The translations under genes and the position numbers were made by a program. From contig CM060112.1 of NCBI GenBank assembly GCA_030522415.1, positions 14,662,727 to 14,726,726 on the forward strand: 64,000 nucleotides of DNA, given 5' to 3'. The notes beneath the pieces are model-generated. The model was not told where the DNA came from. It did no database searches and saw only the letters and a list, made by a program, of their open reading frames with translations. Position 1 is the first letter of the stretch. Each line of letters begins with the position of its first letter. Source of the stretch: Channallabes apus (Eukaryota > Chordata > Actinopteri > Siluriformes > Clariidae). This document shows, piece after piece, positions 11,474 to 23,223 of this stretch.

Positions 11474-12622
11474 TAGGGCTGGGCGGTATACCTTTTCATA
11501 TCGAATACCGGTGTTTTTTTAATTTATTTATTTATTTTATTATATACATTTTTCATATACCCCAATACCGGTGAGTGTGTGCGTACAAAGCGTCTGGAAC
11601 ACAGAGCGATGGAACGTCCCGCCGCGGGACATTGTTTGAGAGGGGGATTATTTTGCAGTGGTACCAAACAAGCTGTATGCGTCTGCATGAGAGCGGTGGA
11701 AGCGCGGCCTGTGTGTGTTAAGCGGTGAACAGCATGTACAAAGAAAATGTCGCAGACAAAGAGGAACTTCTTCTGAAAAGAGGAGCCATGTCGGTTGTGT
11801 GGAAATACTTTGTTTTTAATAAATCTGACGTTGATCAAACACGCATCATATGTAAATGTTGTCGGGCTAAAGTTGTAGCCGCAGGAGGCAACACAAGCAA
11901 TTTGCTTCACCACCTCCGTGACAAACACGTCCTGGAATATGAAGAATGCATGAAACTAAGCATCTTCTTCCACATCTGCAGGTAACGATAAAGTTATAGC
12001 ACTGCAACACAAAACGCGACTCAGACGTCACTCAAAGATGCGTTTACTAAGGGGACCGCCTACGACAAGAAAAGGAAACGATATTAACGATATTACCAAA
12101 GCTATTACTTTCCACTTAGCTAAAGACATGGTACTGCTTAATACTCTAATAATATTAATACTGAAGTAATATTATTGTTTCACTCCTTTTGTATTTACCT
12201 GTTTCAGGTAATTTGCCTTAATGAAAGTCCAGTGGATAAAGTTTTCATTTTGCAGTTACAGGGGACATATTGTTTACATTGTAGTCGGCTTAAAGATGTT
12301 TTCAAGTTGCAAAACTTGCACAATAAAGTGTTGTGTATTTTGACTGCAAGTCATGAATTCTGATTTCTTCACCTCATTACAATTCTGAGTGCCACCGTCA
12401 CCTCTTTGTGAACAGCAGCATTTTGTGAGACCAGTCCAACCTGGGTTAATACTAGTCCGGTCAATGTAAGCCAATATACTGCAGTAATTATTCTCTAATA
12501 TATTAGGAAATTGGGTTAACACCTAATCATGCATGGAAAAAAAATACCGTCAAATACCGTGACACCGATATAATTTAGAAAAATACAGTGATATAAATTT
12601 TTGGTCATACCGCCCAGCTCTA
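11474..12622 (+). mobile_element. hAT element with exact 8-bp target duplication
   Basis: The 1149-bp element starts TAGGGCTGGGCGGTATACC and ends with the near-complement (reverse strand TAGAGCTGGGCGGTATGACC). It is flanked on both sides by ACTTCAGG (11466-11473 and 12623-12630). That identifies hAT-type transposition. It retains a BED-finger reading frame (11725-11985) but no DDE/RNase-H catalytic region, so it is an internally deleted, non-autonomous copy. Confidence 0.92.
11725..11985 (+). CDS. BED zinc-finger N-terminus of hAT transposase (fragment)
   Basis: This 86-residue frame encodes a ZBED-type finger. It has SVVWKYFVFNKSD, then the Cys pair CKCC, a GGNTSNLLHHL helix and the His pair (HHLRDKH). 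In full-length hAT proteins the domain binds the transposon ends, followed by a catalytic domain that is missing here. The frame stops at 11985, just after a sequence resembling a splice donor (CAG|GTAACG at about 11981), so it may once have been an exon. Most likely a relic rather than a working gene. Confidence 0.7.
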   Translation: MNSMYKENVADKEELLLKRGAMSVVWKYFVFNKSDVDQTRIICKCCRAKVVAAGGNTSNLLHHLRDKHVLEYEECMKLSIFFHICR

Positions 12623-13294
12623 ACTTCAGGGTGTGTGTGTCTGTGTCTGTGTCTGTGTGTGTGTCTGTGTGTGTGTCTGTGTGTGTGTCTGTGTCATTTC
12701 CTTAAAGGGCTATTGCTTCTCAACAGGATGAGAATGTTTGCCCCTTTCGCATGGGTTATTTACTGATTATATACAGTATAAAAAAGTAATCACTATTAAA
12801 ATCTATTTAGATTTCATGTTGAATGATAGAAAATTCATCAGTTGATTGAATTACCTCACACTATAAAGAGTCAACACTACAAGATAGACCAGAGTCCATT
12901 GTCTTAACTCAGAATTCTGATATAATAATACATAATGAATAATAATTCCTGATAATAGTCCACATATTCAAGCCTCTTACCACATGAAATTGAAAACTCA
13001 GAACATTTATCATTTTAGTGTGTAATTATAAGTTCACTAAGTAGAATATACTGTTCATGTTTGCATGTTTTTATATTGGGATCTTAACAGTACTGAATAC
13101 TTGACTACTACTATAGTGATACAGTGTACGCTGTCATTTATAAGTAAATCTAGATATAACAAACATTAACGTATTATGGTGAAGAAAAAATATTGATTTT
13201 CTGGTAACAAAATTGTGGCTAGTAAAAAGGCTGAATGGCGAGTGACTCCGGAAATCCACTAGCCACATTAGCTAGTGAGCAAAAAAGTTGCCCT

Positions 13295-13295
<1 letters not shown>

Positions 13296-13343
<48 letters not shown>

Positions 13344-13361
13344 GTGTGTGTGTGTGTGTGT
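13296..13361. repeat. GT dinucleotide microsatellite
   Basis: An almost pure GT repeat interrupted by ATGTATG. It borders the outer hAT-like element and is the probable remainder of its target site. Confidence 0.9.
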
Positions 13362-13445
13362 GTATATGCACTTGGTGCGTGCCCTCACACAGTCCTAAGA
13401 CATGCAGATGAGCCTAATTGTCATTTCCAATTAGGAGGGAGGTTG
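13362..13445 (+). repeat. SINE fragment
   Basis: CACAGTCCTAAGACATGCAG followed by an AATTGTCATTTCC segment matches the body of the tRNA-derived SINE seen in full at 18566. The head and tail are missing. Confidence 0.45.
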
Positions 13446-13861
13446 AGTAGGGGTGAGTGAGAGAGAGAGCAGGAAAATTAAGATTTATAAAAACTCAGGT
13501 TTAAGGAGAACAGGAACTTGTTGGTAACTCAGCAGTGCAGAGTAAAAGAAAGCAAAATAAGCAAAATAAATCATAAAACGGTGCCATTTGAAATTTATTC
13601 TTGTTGATTTGCTTCTGCTCATATTTCTCAATATAAACATTTTTACATTGTGTTTAATCACTTTTGAACTACAGTCTACAATAACATTGTAACAATACAT
13701 TTGACATTTTGTTCTACGTTGATTTTACTTCTCTAAACTGAAATCAATTTTTTATCTGCTTTAAGCAAAAGGTGCTCAGCAGCTCCAAGTTCTCCAAGTA
13801 TATTATGAGGTGAAGCCTTCATGGATCAGAGTTTTATCCCCCCCCCCCCCCCCCAAACACA
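13446..13861. other. No gene; short poly-C run
   Basis: A run of about 15 C lies at 13840-13854. I see nothing else. Confidence 0.5.
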
Positions 13862-14481
13862 CTGATGCTCGATCAGAGTGAGATCTGAGGAATTTGGAGG
13901 CCAAGTCAACACCTTGAACTCCTTTGGCTTTTTTTTTTGCGGTGTTGCAGGACGCATTATCATTTCTGAAAGAGGTCACTGTGATTACACAGCAGCCGTT
14001 ACATGGCAACGGGAATCCGTCTGTAACAACATTTTAGGTAGGTGGTACACGTGTCAGAGTAGCATGAATACCAGGACTCAGCAGAACATTACCCAGAGCA
14101 TCGCACTCCGTCTGCTGACTTGTGTCCAGCCATTCAGATGATGTAGAAGAAAACCAGACCACCTTCTTCCATTGCTTCGTGGTGGAGTTTAGATGCTCAT
14201 GTACACATTGTAAAGGTTCTCGGGAATCGAATGGGCGCTTTGACTGCTCTACAACTTCGCAAGCTCATACCAAGGTTGTTCTTCCTTGGACCGGTTTGGG
14301 GAGGTACTTCGTCTCGTCCTCATCTGTCCTTATTCCAACACATCGACTTCCTCAGCTGAATGTTCACTTGCTTCCTGATGTCTGCAGTCTCCCAGCCTTT
14401 AAGAAGGAACCACTGTAAAGCGATGCTCAGTGTTATTTACTTCACCTATCGGTGGGTTTTAATGTTATGGCTGATTGGTAT
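13862..14481 (-). pseudogene. Degraded Tc1-like transposon remnant
   Basis: On the minus strand the segment resembles a Tc1-like transposase region around the first catalytic Asp; the plus strand shows ACCTTCTTCCATTGCTTCGT, typical of that region. The right edge TTATGGCTGATTGGTATA (14465-14482) matches a common fish Tc1 terminus next to TA. The left terminus is absent, and many stops and indels break the frame. Confidence 0.55.
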
Positions 14482-15619
14482 ACGTTTACACACACGTGCT
14501 TAGTCCAGCCTCGAAACAGGCAAGTCAATTAGCTGAGCAACCCGACACTCTTCTTACAAGCCACAGCCCAAGTACGCAGCATCGTGTCGATCATGTGTCC
14601 AGGTTTTTCAATCAGCTGCTCCGCTTTGTTCGTATCTGTGTGTATCTGGTTAATATGGAGACGCAGATCTGTCCCCGAACATGGACCCCAACTCTGTTGA
14701 GTGATACTGAGGTTTCTGTCCACTTGATCTTCACTCAGATTTAGATAAAAAAACAAGCTTGGCGTTGATGAACAGAAGCTGTAATAAAGTATGACTGAAG
14801 CTGCTGACTTTTTGAATACATAATCAGGTGGTGAGTGTGTTCCAGCTTCTCCATGACTCTGTTTTGATTAGCTCACCCTGTACAGTCACAGTAGCTGACA
14901 GCAACAGACAGCATGAAAGGCAAAACAAAGAAGTGCTCATAGGTCTCGGTGTAAAGTCTCCGACTCTAAGGGCAACACAGTGTTTGGAAACCCGAGGTCT
15001 CACTTATTATGAGTTTCGTCAACTTGACACTGAATCGATGTAAGGGAGAAGCATTTTAAAGTGGAAATCTACTTAAAAAAAAAAAAGTAAACAGTCTGAA
15101 TTAGAGATGTGATCATTATGATGTGGTAATTATGATTCAGCCGAATTTTAATCAGAATATTTTTTCATGAGGGTGGGTTTGCTTCTTTCACGGTCATGAC
15201 ATTGCTCCGTAATAGTATGATTAGAAATGGCTCATCAGTTGATACCAATTGTGAGAGCATCTGCTTTTTAATCTGGTGTTATTTTTTTTAAACAAAATTT
15301 CAAATAAACTTTTTTTTTTTCAGACACACTTTGCTTACGGCGTCATCTAATGTTTAACTTGCTCACATGGAAGAAATACACAGCTCTAAACACATCTCAT
15401 GAAGGAAACCGCTTTAAAAAAGAAAAAAATCAAGTAAATTTTATTAAAATTAATAATAATGTTTGAGAAAATAAGGGCGGCATTACTTAAGACACAATTG
15501 AAGCACAAAGAAACGGTAATCATAGTATAACACTTACTTGTGCAACAATAAACACGAAGTGGCTTTCAAGTCACTCTGGGTCTTTTGATTGTGCAGAATA
15601 CAGCAGAACACAAGTTATA
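14482..15619. other. No gene recognised
   Basis: Low-complexity AT-rich DNA with scattered short frames. I see no element ends. Confidence 0.5.
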
Positions 15620-16140
15620 AGAGTAAAAACTCCCTTTATCTCTCCAGGTCATCCCCTTCTACATTAACACACTTATCGCAGGGTTTCACTAATTTCACTT
15701 GGATCACATCAAGACAGAATGTGTTCTCGGTACGCCGGGGCCGTGATCAAAACTAACTAAACATGATTAAATGCCTTGAGGTCAGGACCGTACGGGAGAT
15801 ATGGCAATAACTCCCAGCTTAGTTTCTGTAACGTGCATTTGGTGTTCACGAATGATTGTGTGGGGAGACCACACTGTCTCTTACGCAGGTCGTGGACAAG
15901 ATATCTGTTGATGTTCAGACGTTCCACACGCTCAGTGTTTATGGGGACACTCGGCTCAGAGCCACTTCGGCTGGAATTGTCATTCACGGACGTACGACTT
16001 TCTTTAAAATTTTTGCAAATGTTTTTCTGTGGCTCAGAGTCTCATCACTGTACTGGGCGTAAAGTCTTGTGTAAACGTCAATCGGTTTTACGCGTTTATT
16101 TATGAGAAATTTCACTTGGTTAACCAGTTCCTAGTTTGAC
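15620..16140 (-). pseudogene. Mariner-like transposase remnant, internally deleted
   Basis: Reading the minus strand from 16140, the first part resembles a mariner N-terminal helix-turn-helix (VKFLINKRVKPIDVYTRL, then YSDETLSHRKTFAKILKKV). Further on, LSWELLPYLPYGPDLKAFNH resembles the HPPYSPDLAPSDYHLF region around the third catalytic acid, and DKCVNVEGDDLE resembles the C-terminus. The catalytic middle is missing and stops occur, so the N- and C-terminal parts have been joined by deletion. No inverted ends were found. Confidence 0.6.
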
Positions 16141-18565
16141 TTAAACACTTGTCATTATCCAATATACTATACAGAAATCAAATACACTAGAATATAAATA
16201 TGTAAAAAAAAATTTACGCTTATGGACAATCAGTTTAAGGCATTTTTAAAAATAATTTGGGGAAATAAAAAGGTAATTATGAATGTCATGTTCGTAACGA
16301 TTGTGTAAATAAAAGTCGACTTTCCAGACTATTTGTTGCTCTTAATGTTTATGTAAATTCTTCTTCTTTTTTTTTTTCTTTTTTTTACTGATTTGCTAAA
16401 TAAATAGCATGAAATAAGATGTTTTTGTCCCAAACCTCACTGAAAAGAAACTGGAATTTCTTTTTTCCAATCAGTGAAAGGTGGAGCTTTTGTATTGTGT
16501 GTCTTGGCAACATCGTAACTTTTATATGTTCAGGAATGTTTGTTTCTGATATTTTTGGTCTCTTTTTAACGCTACACATTTTACATAGTGTTAAAACGTT
16601 GGGCGATTTATTTGTTTATTTATTTTTAATAGTTCAAGCACACTTTATTTTATTTTTATTTTATCCTGGACAATCCATTTACTTTGTAATATAACTGATA
16701 ATTAGCCCGGATCATATTCATATATCACTTCATTTAGAGTAAAAACCTCTCGATAAATGTATAATCTGGAATCTGGATGCGTGTGTATAAATCATTTATG
16801 TTTGGAAATACACGGCATGTCAGCCCCGGCATGTCAGCCCCGGTGTCACAAAGGGAAACCTACACAATACTGGGCACAATAAAAGGATATCAGGCTCTTT
16901 GTGATATCTTTGAAAAAGTCAGGTGTTACGATGCATCAGTATCAGGATGCACTGTGTATTGTCCAGCCTTAGTCTCTTCTACTACTAGTATCTTCTTAGA
17001 ATTTTCGTTTGGTCCGCAGTGTTGTGGATCAGCGCTCTGTGAGTTGTGTGTGGGGTTAAATACAATCTAAATCAAAAATTCCCCCTCTTACCTGTGATGA
17101 TATTGTTAAAAGTCTAACCCAGTAGTTTAGTCTGGCTATTTAGATATAAGCACTGCCCCCTTCTGGCCACTCTGTGATAAATCCGTGTTTATGATTATCC
17201 TTCTTGTTAAAATGTTAAGTATTATTTATGAATAATAATACGGTGATGGAGAATCAGACCAAAGACATGTTTTTATTTATTTATTTTTTTTTTTTAATGA
17301 TTTATATCATGGATATATTCATCACTTTTGTGAGTATTTGTTTCTCATCAGGAGTGGATATGAAATGAAATCTCCGGGGGTCAAAGCTTTTTTATTTATA
17401 GCTTTGTCGAGGACACAGTGTCAGCGTGCATACAGATGAGATCAGCGCAGCCTTCAGATTGTCGCACAATGAACGCCTGTGTTCTCGCACGCGCTGCTGC
17501 ATTTTAATCACTGCGAGGCGACCGAGAGCCACAGCGCCACTGAGCTGAGCGCGCCGGGTGCCAATGATTGACACGTCCTATAGATTTTTCCAGGCATCTC
17601 GGAGCCTCAAGGCTGTTTTTGGATTTCGCTGTGATCGTCTAGTCCTGGAAGTACACAGGCTTCCTGCTGAAAGAAAAGCTTCAGGGCTGTGTCGGCTTTC
17701 TCCGGCTGAGGCTTAGATTTGGAATTGTTACTGGACCACTGATGAAAAGATGGCATTAGGTTTAACAGATAGTAGGACGGTTCAGCTACCCATTTACTGT
17801 AAACACACAGTGCGTATTAACTCACTAAGAATGTATGAAGGCGTATAATGGTTTCTTTGTGTAGGAAGGTTTGTTGTTTTGTGGTCTTGGATCACTGGAC
17901 ACGGACACCTCACTGAGTTACACTGTGTGTGTGTGTGTGTGTGTGTGTAAGAGGATACATGAACAAAATTGATCACAGAGGAAACTATGTACAAATACAG
18001 GAATTTGATATCGTGCAGCGTAACGAGGACTTAAACGATCACTCAGTACATCAGAGGCCAACTGGAGTTTAATGGCAGCGTACAGGACCGACTACTGAAA
18101 GCTTTTTATTGTTAATGTTTATATTTTATTCAAATGGGAATTGAATTTGCAGTTGCTTCTTATCCATCATCACTGTACTTTATTATTTATAATTAAATTG
18201 AGACATTGGCATGTTGTACATTTGCAAATGTAATAGTTAAAAAAAATCTATCCTAAAGAAAATTAATAAAAAATAGTCTTTAAATTTAAAAGTTTTTGTG
18301 GGGGGAAAAAAAAAAGATTTGAGGGGGAAAAAATCCTATCTTAACAATATTTGGTCAACTTTGTTCTCTTTTCAATCAAATTTCTGATCCTACATTTATT
18401 TATTTATTTATTTATTGTTTATTTATTTATTTTTGCAGGTATTGACTCAATAGCGCTATATAAATCTTGACCACTGCATGACCACCCCAAGCCAAACCAG
18501 TACATGAAATAAAACACAGGGAGATGATTTGTATCAACGCTATTTGGATTTTAATTTACGAATTT
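16141..18565. other. No gene recognised
   Basis: Mostly AT-rich DNA. A 14-base tandem duplication (GCATGTCAGCCCCG twice) lies at about 16813-16841. A GT repeat lies at about 17923-17949 and an ATTT repeat near 18395-18432. No exon or RNA gene was recognised. Confidence 0.5.
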
Positions 18566-18918
18566 GGGTGTGTAGTAGTTGGGACTATCACGTCGCACCT
18601 CCAGGGTCCGGGTTCGGTTCCCGTTTCTGTGAGCATCGAGTTTGCATGTTCTCCGCTTGCCTGGTGGGTTTCCTCCAGGTACTCCAGTTTCCTCCCACAG
18701 TCCAAAGACATGCAGGTTAGCTTAATTAGCGTTCCCAAATTGCCTGTAGTGTGTGAATGAGTGTGTGTGTGTGTGTATGTGTTTGTGCCCAGCGATGGAT
18801 TGGCACCCTGTCCAGGGTGTACCCCGCCCCGTGCGCAAAGTCTCCTGGGATAGGCTGCAGGTCCCCCCCATGACCCTGAATACAGGATAAAGCGGTAATG
18901 ACGATGAGTGAGTGAGTA
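18566..18918 (+). repeat. tRNA-derived SINE
   Basis: The head contains a B-box-like GGGTTCGGTTCCCG after CACCTCCAGGGTCC. The body contains GTTTGCATGTTCTCCGC and CACAGTCCAAAGACATGCAG. The tail has GGATAGGCTGCAGG, CCATGACCCTGAATACAGG and a GATGAGTGAGTGAGT end. This arrangement is typical of an abundant teleost SINE. A reverse copy lies at 54811-55086 and a piece at 13362. SINEs are copied by LINE reverse transcriptases. Confidence 0.75.
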
Positions 18919-19730
18919 CGGATTTGAGAGCGAGACCTCAGTGTTAAGTTAAGTCACCCTCTTGGTCATGGTCGCGTTTTGGTCACAGATGCAGTATTTC
19001 CTGTTTACGTAGGATCTCTAGTGGAGTAATGTAAAAACTATGCCAAAGTCACAGTCTAATACATAGCTCTGTTTTAAAGTCACAAGTTCAGTATGTTTTC
19101 GTGACTGGGAAGTAGAAAAAAACAACATAACATTTCATTTAATTTATACAGATTTTAACTTTAAGACAAACTGACTGTAATTCCCTGAACATGTGAAGAA
19201 TGTACCTCAAGCACATACTTTTCTTTGTTCTAAAAACATACCTGTGTTTACGTATCCAGGTGCATCAAGATGTGCAACAACAGCAACAGCATTATCTATA
19301 AGAAATAGGGCGAACAATGGTTCTTTTAAATACAAGATGTTTATCTTTTTATGAAAAGATTGTTTCACTATTTGTTATCGATAAATTGGTTTATATTTTT
19401 GCACAACTTGATGATCCGCTCCGGCTTAAAGATGTACAGTGTTTACCTTTATACTGTAGTGTTATCTTTAGATGATTCAACTTGGCAAATTTTATTTGCT
19501 AAAAAGTCTTTATAGTCTAAAACTCTGACTGTACAGTTCATTGTTTGAGAGAGACAGTATACGTCACGTCACTCCTCTGACAAAAGACAAACACAGCGAA
19601 GTTGACAATGATGTAATTTTGACCGTCATCAGCTTGGGAGTAGCGCAGGGAAGCATATGAGGTGTTTGTCAGGTTAAAGAGTCGGAGTTTTTAATATTTA
19701 TTGGTTCAGACTTTTACAGCACTTAATTAA

Positions 19731-19785
<55 letters not shown>

Positions 19786-20176
19786 CATATGTACTGTACA
19801 TCACTTGAATCATACTGCTGCAACATAATGCATCGCTTCATGCAGGACTGATTACAGTTACGGTGGCAAAATTCACACTTTTTTTTTTTTTTTTTTTTCA
19901 CACACCAGTTCTTGAACAATTTAATAACCAATAATCAATGAGTCATTAATATCTATAAATGAATAACATGACACACTTTCTCTTCTCAGTTTATTTTCCC
20001 AACCTATTATTTACATAAGACAAATTACACAAATAGTTTAAACTGGCACAGAAGAAATATTGCTCATGTTTCTGTCTTTTTTTTTTCATTTTTTTTTTTT
20101 TCAAAAAAAGGAGGCAGCATCAAATACACTGCTCATCACCTGAACTGCAAGTGCGCCCTCTGTAGGTGCACATATA
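18919..20176. other. No gene; AT and T tracts
   Basis: A TA repeat lies at about 19735-19784, a poly-T run at about 19879-19898 and another T-rich run near 20079-20101. No coding signal was recognised. Confidence 0.55.
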
Positions 20177-21795
20177 CAGTGGTGTGAAAAGTGGTGTGCC
20201 CCCCTCCTGAGTTCTTATTCTTTTGCATGATTGTCACACAAAATGTTTCTGATCATCAAACACATTTAACTATTAGTCAAAGATAACACAAGTAAACACA
20301 AAATGCAGTTTTTAAATGAGGGGTTTTATTATTTTGGGAGAAAAAAAATCCAAACCTACATGGCCCTGTGTGAAAAAGTAATTGCCCCCTGAACCTAATA
20401 ACTGGTTGGGCCACCCTTAGCAGCAATAACTGCAATCAAGCGTTTGCGATAACTTGCAACGAGTCTTTTACAGCGCTCTGGAGGAATTTTGGCCCACTCA
20501 TCTTTGCAGAATTGTTGTAATTCAGCTTTATTTGAGGGTTTTCTAGCATGAACCACCTTTTTAAGGTCATGCCACAACATTTCAATAGGATTCAGGTCAG
20601 GACTTTGACTAGGCCACTCCAAAGTCTTCATTTTGTTTTTCTTCAGCCATTCAGAGGTGGATTTGCTGGTGTGTTTTGGGTCATTGTCCTGCTGCAGCAC
20701 CCAAGATCGCTTCAGCTTGAGTTGACGAACAGATGGCCGGACATTCTCCTTCAGGATTTTTTGGTAGACAGTAGAATTCATGGTTCCATCTATCACAGCA
20801 AGCCTTCCAGGTCCTGAAGCAGCAAAACAACCCCAGACCATCACACTACCACCACCATATTTTACTGTTGGTATGATGATCTTTTTCTGAAATGCTGTGT
20901 TACTTTTACGCCAGATGTAACGGGACACGCACCTTCCAAAAAGTTCAACTTTTGTCTCGTCGGTCCACAAGGTATTTTCCCAAAAGTCTTGGCAATCATT
21001 GAGATGTTTTTTAGCAAAATTGAGACGAGCCTTAATGTTCTTTTTGCTTAAAAGTGGTTTGCGCCTTGGAAATCTGCCATGCAGGCCGTTTTTGCCCCGT
21101 CTCTTTCTTATGGTGGAGTCGTGAACACTGACCTTAATTGAGGCAAGTGAGGCCTGCAGTTCTTTAGATGTTGTCCTGGGGTCTTTTGTGGCCTCTCGGA
21201 TGAGTTGTCTCTGCGCTCTTGGGGTAATTTTGGTCGGCCGGCCACTCCTGGGAAGGTTCACCACTGTTCCATGTTTTTGCCATTTGTGGATAATGGCTCT
21301 CACTGTGGTTCGCTGGAGTCCCAAAGCTTTAGAAATGGCTTTATAACCTTTACCAGACTGATAGATCTCAATTACTTTTGTTCTCATTTGTTCCTGAATT
21401 TCTTTGGATCTTGGCATGATGTCTAGCTTTTGAGGTGCTTTTGGTCTACTTCTCTGTGTCAGGTAGCTCCTATTTAAGTGATTTCTTGATTGAAACAGGT
21501 GTGGCAGTAATCAGGCCTGGGGGTGACTACAGAAGTTGAACTCAGGTGTGATAAACCACAGTTAAGTTATTTTTTAACAAGGGGGGCAATCACTTTTTCA
21601 CACAGGGCCATGTAGATTTGGAGTTTTTTTCTCCCGTAATAACGTAAACCTTCATTTAAAAACTGCATTTTGTGTTCAATTATGTTATCTTTGACTAATA
21701 GTTAACGGTTTTTGATGAACAGAAACATTTAAGTGTGACAAACATGCAAAAGAATAAGAAATCAGGAAGGGGGCAAATAGTTTTTCACACCACTG
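20177..21795 (-). mobile_element. Complete Tc1-like transposon, copy 2
   Basis: This 1619-bp element is bounded by CAGTGGTGTGAAAA and its complement, with TA on both sides (20175-20176 and 21796-21797). It has the same IR/DR layout as copy 1. The outer motif at the left end has diverged (GAAAAGTGGTGTGCCC instead of GAAAAACTATTTGCCC); the right end is intact. The transposase frame is complete on the minus strand. Confidence 0.93.
20395..21417 (-). CDS. Tc1-like transposase, copy 2 (340 aa, intact)
   Basis: A full-length Tc1-clade transposase. It starts MPRSKEIQEQ, has two N-terminal helix-turn-helix regions (about residues 5-50 and 65-110), the GRPTK linker, and an uninterrupted DD34E domain with D153, D244 and E279. 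It ends GGPTSY, the usual C-terminus of this family. The length of 340 aa is typical. Unlike copy 1 it keeps the FCKDEW segment and W195. Role: binds the element's inverted repeats, excises the DNA and inserts it at TA. The protein looks functional by eye; the damaged left outer repeat may reduce mobility of this copy. It resembles Passport-like fish elements, an assignment I cannot confirm. Confidence 0.95.
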   Translation of the reverse strand: MPRSKEIQEQMRTKVIEIYQSGKGYKAISKALGLQRTTVRAIIHKWQKHGTVVNLPRSGRPTKITPRAQRQLIREATKDPRTTSKELQASLASIKVSVHDSTIRKRRGKNGLHGRFPRRKPLLSKKNIKARLNFAKKHLNDCQDFWENTLWTDETKVELFGRCVSRYIWRKSNTAFQKKIIIPTVKYGGGSVMVWGCFAASGPGRLAVIDGTMNSTVYQKILKENVRPSVRQLKLKRSWVLQQDNDPKHTSKSTSEWLKKNKMKTLEWPSQSPDLNPIEMLWHDLKKVVHARKPSNKAELQQFCKDEWAKIPPERCKRLVASYRKRLIAVIAAKGGPTSY

Positions 21796-22197
21796 TATGT
21801 ATATAGGTGTGTGTGTATATGATATATTACTGTAGTGTATTATATAATATATATTGGGGTGAAATGCTATGCAAAACAAAACATCAATTAAGTGAGCAAC
21901 GAATGATTAACATACAGTGGCTTGCAAAAGTATTCGGCCCCCTTGAACTTTTCCACATTTTCTCACATTACAGCTACAAACTTGAATCAATTTCATTGTA
22001 ATTCCGCATGAAAGACCAATACAAAAGTGGTGTACATGTGAGAAGTGGAACTAAATTCATACATGATTCCAAACATTTTTTATAAATAAATAACTGAAAA
22101 GTGGGGTGTGCGTAATTATTCAGCCACCTTTTGCTGTAATTACAGCTGCCAGTCTTTTAGGGTATGTCTCTACCAGCTTTGCACATCTAGAGACTGA

Positions 22198-23223
22198 AGG
22201 TAATGAAGAGTTGCATTGTGTCTTTGTAGATTTAGAGAAGGCGTACGACAGGGTGGCGAGAGAGGAGCTGTGGTGTTGTATGAGGAAGTCTGGAGTGGCA
22301 TAGAAGTATGTTAGAGTGGTGCAGGACATGTACAGTATGAGAGCTGTCGGCTCTAAGCCCCTTTTTGTTTGCTCTGGTGATGGACAGGATGACAGATGAG
22401 GTTAGACAGGAGTCTCCATGGACTATGATGTTTGCAGATGACATTGTGCTTTGTAGCGAGAGCAGGGAACAGGTGGAAGAAAATTTGGAGAGGTGGCGGT
22501 ACGATCTGGAAAGCAGAGGAATGAAGGTTAGCCGCAGCAAGACGGAATACATGTGTGTGAATGAGAGGAACCCAAGAGGAACGGTGAGGCTACAGGGAGC
22601 AGAGGTAAAGAAGGTGCAGGATTTTAAGTACTTAGGGTCAACGGTCGAGAGCAACGGAGAGTGTGGAAAGGAGTTGAAGAGGCAGGTACAGGCAGGTTGG
22701 AATGGGTGGAGAAAAGTTTCAGGTGTGTTGTGCGATAAAAGTGTATCGGCGAGAATGAAAGGAAAGGTGTACACGACAGTGGTGAGACCAGCGATGCTCT
22801 ACGGCTTAGAGACTGTGGCACTGAAGAAAAGACAGGAGGCAGAGTTGGAGGTAGCAGAGCTGAAGATGTTGAGGTTCTCCTTGGGAATGACAAGGATGCG
22901 TAGGATCAAGAATGAGTTCATCCGAGGGACAACCCATGTTATATGTTTTGGAGATAAATTCAGAGAGGCCAGAATGAGGTGGTTTGGACATGTTCAGAGG
23001 AGAGATTGTGAATATATCAGTAGAAGGATGCTGAGGTTGGAACTGCCAGGCAGGAGGTCTAGAGGAAGACCAAAGAGGAGATTTATGGATGCAGTGAAAG
23101 AGGACATGAAGTTAGTTGGTGTGAGAGAAGATGATGCAGAGGATAGGGTTAGATGGAGGCAGATGATTCGCTGTGGCGACCCCTGAAAGGGAACAGCCGA
23201 AAGACAAAGAAGAAGATGACTGA
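22198..23223 (+). mobile_element. 5'-truncated RTE-like LINE inserted in Tc1 copy 3
   Basis: The Tc1 sequence stops at GACTGA (22192-22197) and resumes after a second GACTGA (23218-23223), so a 6-bp target duplication is visible. The insert encodes the 3' part of a reverse transcriptase on the plus strand and ends in an AAGAAGAAG-like tail at about 23207-23215, as RTE-type LINEs do. The endonuclease and early RT are missing through 5' truncation, and an internal deletion lies near 22340-22350. Confidence 0.88.
22365..23186 (+). pseudogene. Non-LTR reverse transcriptase C-terminal fragment
   Basis: A 273-residue open frame carries the catalytic FADD box (MMFADDIVLCS, residues 22-32) followed by SRSKTEYMCVNE, FKYLGSTVESNGE and a C-terminal GHVQRRD...GRPKRR segment. 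It ends RCGDP, a familiar C-terminus of an RTE-like fish LINE family. An earlier piece of the same protein (EKAYDRVAREELW, RT motif A) is readable just upstream at about 22230-22303 in another frame. Between them a deletion has removed the GLHQGSALSP-type motif B region. No working enzyme is encoded here. Confidence 0.8.

Larger units (their letters stand above)
10779..13295. mobile_element. hAT-like element hosting nested insertions (outer layer)
   Basis: The left end begins CAGGGCTTGACGTTGGCAC. The right end, read on the minus strand, begins CAGGGCAACTTTTTTGC. Both are flanked by GTGTGTGT (10771-10778 and 13296-13303), consistent with an 8-bp duplication in a GT tract, although GT repeats make this weak evidence alone. 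The sub-terminal regions share CACTAGCCAC-like sequence (TCTCACTAGCCACTTT at left, TCCACTAGCCACATT at right). No transposase belongs to this layer. Two other elements lie inside it (11015-11416 and 11474-12622). Confidence 0.6.
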
